This document shows positions 57,547 through 64,000 of a stretch of DNA of 64,000 nucleotides, piece by piece. The stretch is from Stereum hirsutum FP-91666 SS1 (Eukaryota > Basidiomycota > Agaricomycetes > Russulales > Stereaceae). The stretch covers positions 3,233,152 to 3,297,151 of the forward strand of contig NW_006763133.1 in the NCBI RefSeq assembly GCF_000264905.1, read 5' to 3'. Every line of letters starts with the position of its first letter. The stretch's first letter is position 1. The notes below the pieces were generated by a model. That model saw nothing but the letters and a program-made list of their open reading frames with translations. It was not told the origin of the DNA and ran no database searches. Both the position numbers and the translations under genes were made by a program.

Positions 57547-59250
57547 ATGTCGATGTTGATGTCCAGGACCTTACTCAGCGGAGCCTTACGCTCTCGCGTC
57601 TGCGCACCCACCCTCCGTCTCCTCGCCCCACGCACATTCAGCACCACCTCCCCAATCCCAGCCCCGACCCCGACCCCGCTCAACGTCACCGCAACCAAAG
57701 GCACCCTCCCCGTACAATCCACCTCCCCGCACGCCCCCCTCGGCGTCCTCGCCGCCCTCGCCTATGCCTCCTCCCCGTCCTCCCCCTCGCTGACCCCCCG
57801 CTCTAAGCTCTCTGATGAGTTTTCGTTGGCTGATCGCGTCGGGCTCGTCTCTGGCGCGAATCGCGGCCTGGGACTCGAGATGGCTATGGCCCTGTCCGAG
57901 GCTGGCGCGCGTGCGGTTTATTGTATCGACCTACCAGAAAAACCGGGGAGGGAGTGGGAGGCCGTGAGGGCGTATGTGGCTGAGATGGGGAGACGGGAGG
58001 GTAGGGAGGCGAGGGTGGAGTATGTGAGGGGGGATGTGACGGATCAGAGGGGGATGTGGAGTATTGGGGAGATGGTGGCGAAGAGGGAGGGGAGGGTGGA
58101 TGTGGGGGTTGCGGCGGCGGGGGTGTTGAGGGAGGATACGGATTGTTTGGAGTATCCTGCGGAGGAGTTTAAGAAGGTTAGTGTTTGCGTTTGTTCGGGG
58201 CTTGAAGGGAGGGTGGTGGTTGACGCGTGGATTATTTGATAGGTGCATAATGTGAATGTGAATGGGGTGTTGTTTACGGCGCAGGCTGTTGGACGACAGA
58301 TGGTCAAGTTTGGCACGCCGGGGAGCATCATCCTGATCGCGTCCATGAGCGGCAGCATTACGAACAAGGTGAGTTCGCCTACCGTACCTATGAGTTGACG
58401 TTGCCGACGCACGACGTACGTGTCGCGACTGCGAAACTGTGCGGTCGCTGATTCTGCGCAGGACCACGCATGGGTATCGTACAACTCGAGCAAGAGCGCA
58501 GTGTTACAGATGGGCCGGAGCATGGCCTGCGAGCTGGGACCGAAGAAGATCAGAGTGAATACGCTGTCGCCAGGCCATATCTACACGACGTGAGTGGGTT
58601 CCCATTCTCTCTGCGATCCGTTTCCTTTCGTGGCATGGTTGGGGAAGTGGGGTTTGTTTGTTTGTTGAACGGGAGAGAATTCGAAGCGGGGAGACGGGTG
58701 TGGAGCTATTAGGAGGAGATAATGCAGAGGAGAAAGGGGGCCGGGCGCGGTCGTTGCGGCGAAGCGCTTGTCGGGCTGCGGGTTGAAATACACGTATGCG
58801 CGCGTAGTCCCTCCCCTAGGGCGACGTTCGTCATCGGGAAGGACTTGTGGTTTCCGCAGCGGAGAGAATATGAAAGCTGACGATGGGCTGTTACCCAGGA
58901 TGACGGCCGCATATCTGGACGAACAGGCGAGTAATAGATAGTCACTACAACTGTGCCGCTTGAAGCGCTGACTTGTGCGTTGTGGTGGATGGGACGAAAC
59001 CTACGGATGTGTAAATCCAGCCGGAACTGCTGGCCAAGTGGTCGGAGCTGAATCCGCTCGGTAGGATTGGACGTCCTGACGAGCTGCGAGGAGTCGTATC
59101 GTGGCTCGCGTCTGACGCATCAACGTTTTGTACCGGATCCGAGTGCGTGTTTGCCTTTGTTGTTTTCTTCTTCCGAGATGCGATCTTGATGGCTTCTGAC
59201 GTGTGGCGTTGCACAGTATTCTGGTCAGTGGGGGACATCAGGCGTGGTGA
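57547..59250 (+). CDS. Short-chain dehydrogenase/reductase, probably mitochondrial
   Basis: Six in-phase exons (57547-58176, 58243-58368, 58462-58589, 58899-58926, 59021-59142, 59217-59250) give 355 residues. The first 40 residues, with RTLLSGALRSRVCAPTLRLL and a following RTFSTTSP, look like a mitochondrial presequence. The Rossmann motif is SGANRGLG (family TGxxxGxG), then RVDVGVAAAGVL for the NAG region, SIILIASMSGS, the catalytic SYNSSKSAV (YxxxK) and LSPGHIYT. The C-terminus SDILVSGGHQAW is typical of classical SDRs of the sorbitol/arabinitol dehydrogenase group. Exon 4 is only 28 bp, and the intron after it starts with GC rather than GT. Substrate unknown, probably a polyol or ketose. 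Confidence 0.92.
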
Positions 59251-59529
59251 GGGAAAGAAGGCTGTGGGAAGGAGTCAATGTCTGTCTATGGCTATGTTGT
59301 CGAATATTCTGTAATGTCTGTAGGCAGTTCATGAAATAACAACGGGGGCAGGGCCACGCGGGCATTTCGGAGGAGCGCCAAGACGGAACGAGGGAGCGGT
59401 GATGGACGAGGTCACGTGCGGGGAAATGCTGCGGGGGAGAGTGCGCAGCGCAGGCAGTTTCCTCTTCTTCATCGCTCTTTCGTTCGCTCCTCGACCTTCC
59501 CTTCTCCTCTTTCGCACTCAGCCCAGACG

Positions 59530-62500
59530 ATGCAGCCGTCGCCAGCGCGCCCCTCGCGCAAACACCGTGAACGCGACCCGGCTCAGCCCACAGATCTCGC
59601 AGAGAAACTGATCGCTCTTCAGCGCAGGAATCATGCGTACGTTCATCCTCCTTTTCTCGCACACCCCCTCTCACCAGCCAGCAGCCCATCACCACGCACA
59701 AGAGAGAGGGCAGAACGTCCTGCTCCAGTAGGCGCCCGCTCGCCACCGTCCAAACCACCTCCGCCACCCTCACAACCCCAACTCATCGTCTCCCAGCCCG
59801 ATCCAGACGACTTCTCCAGGCGGCTCCAGATATCCTCCTCCCCTCGCCCATCCCACACAATCTCCAATGCGAAACTATTCAACCCCGACGCAGATCCCAT
59901 CCCCATGCGTCGCACACACGAACCAGAACCCATGTCGGACTCGCCAGGCAGCTCCCATGCTCGCCCAGCGCCGAAACCGCAGTCGAACCAGCTGCGGGAA
60001 CCACCACAGCAGCAACGCCAGCTGTACGACTATCGCCGCGACGATCCCGTACGCTTCTCCGTGCAGGCTCGCAAACCGACGCCCACCCCCAAATCTTCTG
60101 GCGACTACATCTCCGTCTCCTCCGCATCTTCCTACGCTCAGTCCATCGCCTCCTCCAGTTTCACTCTCTCCTCGAGCACCACCGACGGTTCGTCCGCTCC
60201 CTCGTCATTATTTGACCGCAAGCCCCGCGATGAGTCACGGACCAACAACGCTTTCTCAGCTCAACTGAAGAAGTTGTATCGAGACATCTCCGCTCTCGAG
60301 ACAAAGATCCTTCGCGATGATGCGGACGACGGTGCTGAGGAGAGTAGGACGGTGCTTCGCCCGGGTCCTGAACTCACGTCAGAGGACGCGGAGAAGACTC
60401 GGTGGAAGAAGATGATCGAGGATCACAAGTCGTGCGTACAACCCACCTCTCTTTCCCGCTCTATCCTCGAGTCTATCCCCCTATCTCACCAATCGTGGCC
60501 ATTTCTCACAGACTCGCTGAGATGATGCATCATCTACTCGAGATCTCCCTCGCACCGAGCGTTCCCGCATCTCTACGAAATATACCTGAAAAGTACAATA
60601 TCATCATTCGCCTCTGGTCACACGCTTTCCACCGCCTCCTCGAGAACCTCCGTCGATCCTCATTCACCTCCCAAGTCGCCCTCGAGCACCTCCAAGACTT
60701 CATCTACTACTCCTACACCTTCTACACCGGTCTCCTCGAGGAACGCAACCTCAGGGATTACAAGTCTGGATGGCTAGAAGCTCTCGGTGACCTCGCGCGC
60801 TATCGCATGGCCGTCGCTGCCATGGTCAATCCTCCGGTCCCATCTGGCGCTACACTTAGCGCCGGCTCCATGCTTGCTGCGGACAGGTCCGAATCGCCAT
60901 CGTCGCTCAACCCATCGCGCGCAATGAGCGCCATCAGTGAGAAACCCGCAGCTCGCATCGACGACTCGCCATCACCGAGCGTTGGTATCGTGGCAGCACG
61001 ATTGTTCGATCTCGAGCCCGAGAAAGTTCGATGGCGGAATATCGCTCGTGAATGGTATTTCGAGGGCATCACCGACACTCCAAACAACGGCAAACTTCAT
61101 CATCATCTTGGTCTCCTCTCTCGCGAAGCCGAAGGGGAGGATCTGCGGGGAGTTTACCATTTTACGAAGAGGTACGTTCAAGTCCATTTTTTGGGCTATC
61201 CAATCACCTACCTCGCCTAGATCATTCGTCATATCTAATCTATTTGCAATTTCCGTAGCATGATCGCCTACCACCCCTTTCAGACATCGCGTGAATCAGT
61301 GCTCCCGATGTGGACCCAAGCCGCGCAGGCGCGGCGCTCGGGTCCCGACGCGACCTCCACCGACCTCTTCGTTCTCCTCCACGGGATGCTCTTCACCAAC
61401 ATCCAGCTCGACGACTTCGCGCCCTCGCTTGGACGGCTCCTCGAGCGTCTTGCGCACGAAGATCCCGAAGGCCGTGAATGGACGATGATGGCCTGTGTGA
61501 ATATCGCGTCGTTATTGGAGTATGGGAAGCCGCAGGGGATCCTGAGGCGGAGTGGGGCAGCTGGAAACTCTGTCGCGACGGGACCGGCGGCTGTTGCGGC
61601 GAAGGTGAAGTTGGCTAGGAAAGTGGAGGAGAAGATGGACGTGGACGGTGTGAACGTCGAGACGTCGCCTGCCCTCGAGGAGCTCGACGTCCCGGAGCAA
61701 CCGAGCGCAGCGTTCCAACTCGCCGCGCAACTCACCTTCGCGATGCTCGACCAGGTCTTGGATCACCCAGAGCGAAGAATAGGAGCGTACGGACCCGCGA
61801 CATTAAACCCGTACCTGACCGTTCTGCTCACCTTCCTCGCTACCGTCCTCCGGCACCCGGTCGGCCTCGCTTCGCTCGAGCGATTGGTCCCCTGGGCTAA
61901 GCTCGCGAGGTTCTTCTCCCAGTCGCCGAGACATGCGATCAAGAGGGCGACAGCGAGCCAGAGCGAGACGTTGGCTGCGCGTGCGGGGTTGCCTGAGGAT
62001 TGGTGTATTCGTGGGATGGCATGGGGTGGTCGGAGGCTGTTCGAGCGTGGGTTCTGGAAACATGATGAGGAAAGGAAGATGGAGATGGAGGTGTTGGACG
62101 AGATGGAGGCGTTTGGGGCTGGGCAGGGAGATGGGATGATTGAGGACGATGATGAGGATGAGGAGGAGGTCGATGGGAAGTTGCCGAGGTCGTTGAATGA
62201 GAAGAGGTGGCAGAGGACGGCGTGGGCGGGGACGAGGTTGGCGAAGACTGTTAATGGGTTTAAGTGGACGGAGGGTAAGGCCGAGTGGTGGGTTGAGGGG
62301 GAGTTGCAGGCGAAGGTGCATATGTGGGAAGAGGAGAAGAGACAAGAGAGGGATGAGGAGGAGCGGAGGAAACGCGGGCGGAGGTGGGCGGATGAGGGTG
62401 CGGATATGATGGATGTGGATGAGGAGTTGGAGGGCGAAGACGAGGAGGAAAGCGAGGATGATGAGAGTGATTCTCAAGAAGTGAGGGCGCTCAAGGTACG

Positions 62501-63251
62501 TTCTATTTTTACATTCCGTTTCGTTAACCTCCTATTCAGCCCGCGTGTGTTCTGATGCGAACTCATATATTTTTAGGCTCGCCGGCGTCATCTTCGGGCT
62601 CTCTTGCAGTCTTCGCGGCAGGCTGGACCGTCCTCGTTGTCCTCCGGCTCCATCTCACGGAAATCCCAGCCCAGAACACCACGCAAGTCGGCCTCCACTC
62701 GGCCCCTCCTGCGCATCGTACCAGGCTACACCGTCCTCGTCGTCGACACCAACATCCTCCTCTCTTCCCGCGCTGAGGTCTCGTCGCTTATCACCTCGCA
62801 CAAGTGGACCGTCGTCATTCCGCTCCCGGTCGTCATGGAGCTCGACGGCCACGCGCTCAATCCTACACCGCTCGGCGAAGAAGCGAAATCCGCGCTCAAC
62901 TTCCTCGTTTCGCATATTCGGTCGCATCCGACGTCACTGAAGGTGCAGACCTCCAAGGGCAACTACCTTTCCTCCCTCATTATCCGGAGGGAACAGGTCG
63001 ATTTTGACGATCCCGATGCGTGGGAAAGGAATATGGACGACTTGATCCTCAAGGCTGCGATCTGGCAGGACGAGCACTGGGCGGATCGGTCGGCGTTCTT
63101 GAGGATCGACGAGACGGAGAGGAGGGATACGAAGGGCGCTGCGAAGGTGGTGCTCTTGAGTCTGGATAGGATGTTGCGGTTGAAGGCGAGATCGAGGCAG
63201 TTGGACGCGGCGGATGAGAAGGATATGGCGTTGCTGTTCAGTGCGCCATGA
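59530..63251 (+). CDS. SMG6/EST1-like protein with C-terminal PIN nuclease domain
   Basis: Four in-phase exons (59530-60431, 60512-61171, 61259-62495, 62577-63251) give 1,157 residues. Residues 1-230 are Pro/Ser/Arg-rich and disordered. A 14-3-3-like/TPR-type helical region of the EST1 family follows (AFSAQLKKLYRDISALETKI, NIIIRLWSHAFHRLLENLRR, HHHLGLLSREAEGEDLRGVY, FTKSMIAYHPF). An acidic Glu/Asp block lies near 830-950. The C-terminal PIN domain shows TVLVVDTNILLSS, VVIPLPVVMELDGHA and NMDDLILKAAIWQDE, so the expected acidic residues are present. In animals SMG6 cuts nonsense-mediated-decay targets and binds telomerase; either role is possible here. Start chosen at the first in-frame ATG. 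Confidence 0.9.
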
Positions 63252-64000
63252 CCATTCGGCGGCTCGTCGTAGTCAGTCCAGTGAACTACGTTTTCACTCA
63301 CCCCAAACTCAAAAGCCACCCGCCGCAGGCCCACCCGTCATTAGCGGGAGAGCTCGACATCCACCACAGGCCCATTCGTTCGGTGTTGATCTCGCCTCTT
63401 TCGCTCCGGCCGGTCCTGCCGCCCAGTCTTTCTCTCTGGCGCTGTCTCTCGTCTGCATCCTTGTCGGTTCTCCGTCTTGTTCTCCCCATTCGGTCTGATT
63501 CATCGTCATCTCACCATGGACTCCATCACCATTGTTTTACCTCCCTCATCTCTCATCTCTCACTGTCATCGCTTTCCTGTTTTCTTTTTTTTTCGCCTGC
63601 TGTGTGTGTTTCTAATCCCTTTACTTTCTTTTTTCTGCCTTTTCTTTTCTTATTGGAACACTTTACTGCCATATACATCGTTGCATCATTCCTTCTCTGT
63701 TTTGGGTGTGCTCTTCCTTTACCCCTTCGTATATCTACATTCCCCCAATCATTAAGTCTCTATTCCTCTACGCCTCCTTTCCGAATTGTGCTCCGGACTG
63801 CCAGTCTATCAGCATTTGTGTGTTTATTACACTGTCCACTCGTTGTCTTGTCTGCTTATGCTTCTCACTTCGGGGCTTTTCAGCCCGTACATACACTCCT
63901 TAAAATCCATTTCACTGTTTATTCCCGTCTCATCAGCATTTCATCGAGCACCCACCTATCAACTATCCATCACCAACTACTCAGTACTCTCGGCGGACTA
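63252..64000. other. 3' flank of the SMG6-like gene, no gene seen
   Basis: Strongly pyrimidine-rich with many CTTT and TCTC runs. No open frame with a recognisable motif; the right end may be the promoter of a gene beyond the window. Confidence 0.5.

Noticed and set aside
1..64000. CRISPR arrays, bacterial operons, phage or plasmid functions
   Set aside because: No regularly spaced direct repeats were seen, and gene structure is that of a fungal nuclear genome.

Overview
This window is nuclear DNA from a filamentous basidiomycete, most likely an agaricomycete (mushroom-forming) fungus. The basis is gene style: nearly every gene is broken by introns of about 45-90 bp with GT..AG ends, promoters are CT-rich, and products look typically basidiomycete (a TKL-type kinase with an HGDLRG catalytic loop, a Met30/SconB F-box WD40 protein, a fungal GSK3, an SMG6-like EST1 protein with a PIN domain). 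Exon boundaries below were assembled by eye from reading frame, splice signals and family conservation; they were not checked against RNA or databases.

Layout, left to right. 0-1 kb: nucleoside diphosphate kinase (+). 2.2-6.9 kb: one long minus-strand gene that I read as a fusion of an MLKL-NTD-like helical module, a probable pseudokinase of the TKL class and a RasGEF (RasGEF_N plus CDC25 domain). 7.8 kb: tRNA-Leu(UAA). 8.8-9.2 kb: CMC2-like twin CX9C protein (-), divergent from transketolase (+, 9.5-12.2 kb). 12.7-15.0 kb: SF1 helicase with a C-terminal PD-(D/E)XK nuclease and a likely mitochondrial presequence (+), convergent with an MFS transporter (-, 15.2-17.8 kb). 17.8-21.2 kb: no recognisable gene. 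21.2-24.3 kb: Met30/SconB-type F-box WD40 protein (-). 24.3-28.7 kb: no recognisable gene, but one diverged tandem repeat. 28.7-30.6 kb: GSK3 (+). 31.8-33.5 kb: disordered protein of unknown function (+). 33.5-37.4 kb: weak gene candidates only.

37.4-46.7 kb is a tight minus-strand block: an unknown multi-pass membrane protein, GH63 glucosidase I (N-glycan trimming in the ER) and the exosome catalytic subunit DIS3/RRP44. DIS3 is divergent from a HAD hydrolase (+, 47.0-48.0 kb), followed by glutamate decarboxylase (+, 48.8-51.2 kb). 51.8-56.6 kb holds three tandem paralogues (-) of a DEDDy 3'-5' exonuclease with a C-terminal CxxC...CxxC module; two of them sit in a recent segmental duplication. 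57.5-59.3 kb: mitochondrial-type SDR oxidoreductase (+). 59.5-63.3 kb: SMG6/EST1-like protein with a PIN nuclease domain (+).

Most genes are unrelated housekeeping loci, so there is no operon-like pathway. Two themes recur: RNA turnover (DIS3, the SMG6-like protein and the three DEDDy exonucleases lie within 20 kb) and signalling (pseudokinase-RasGEF, GSK3, F-box WD40). The most unusual object is the helical module-pseudokinase-RasGEF fusion.
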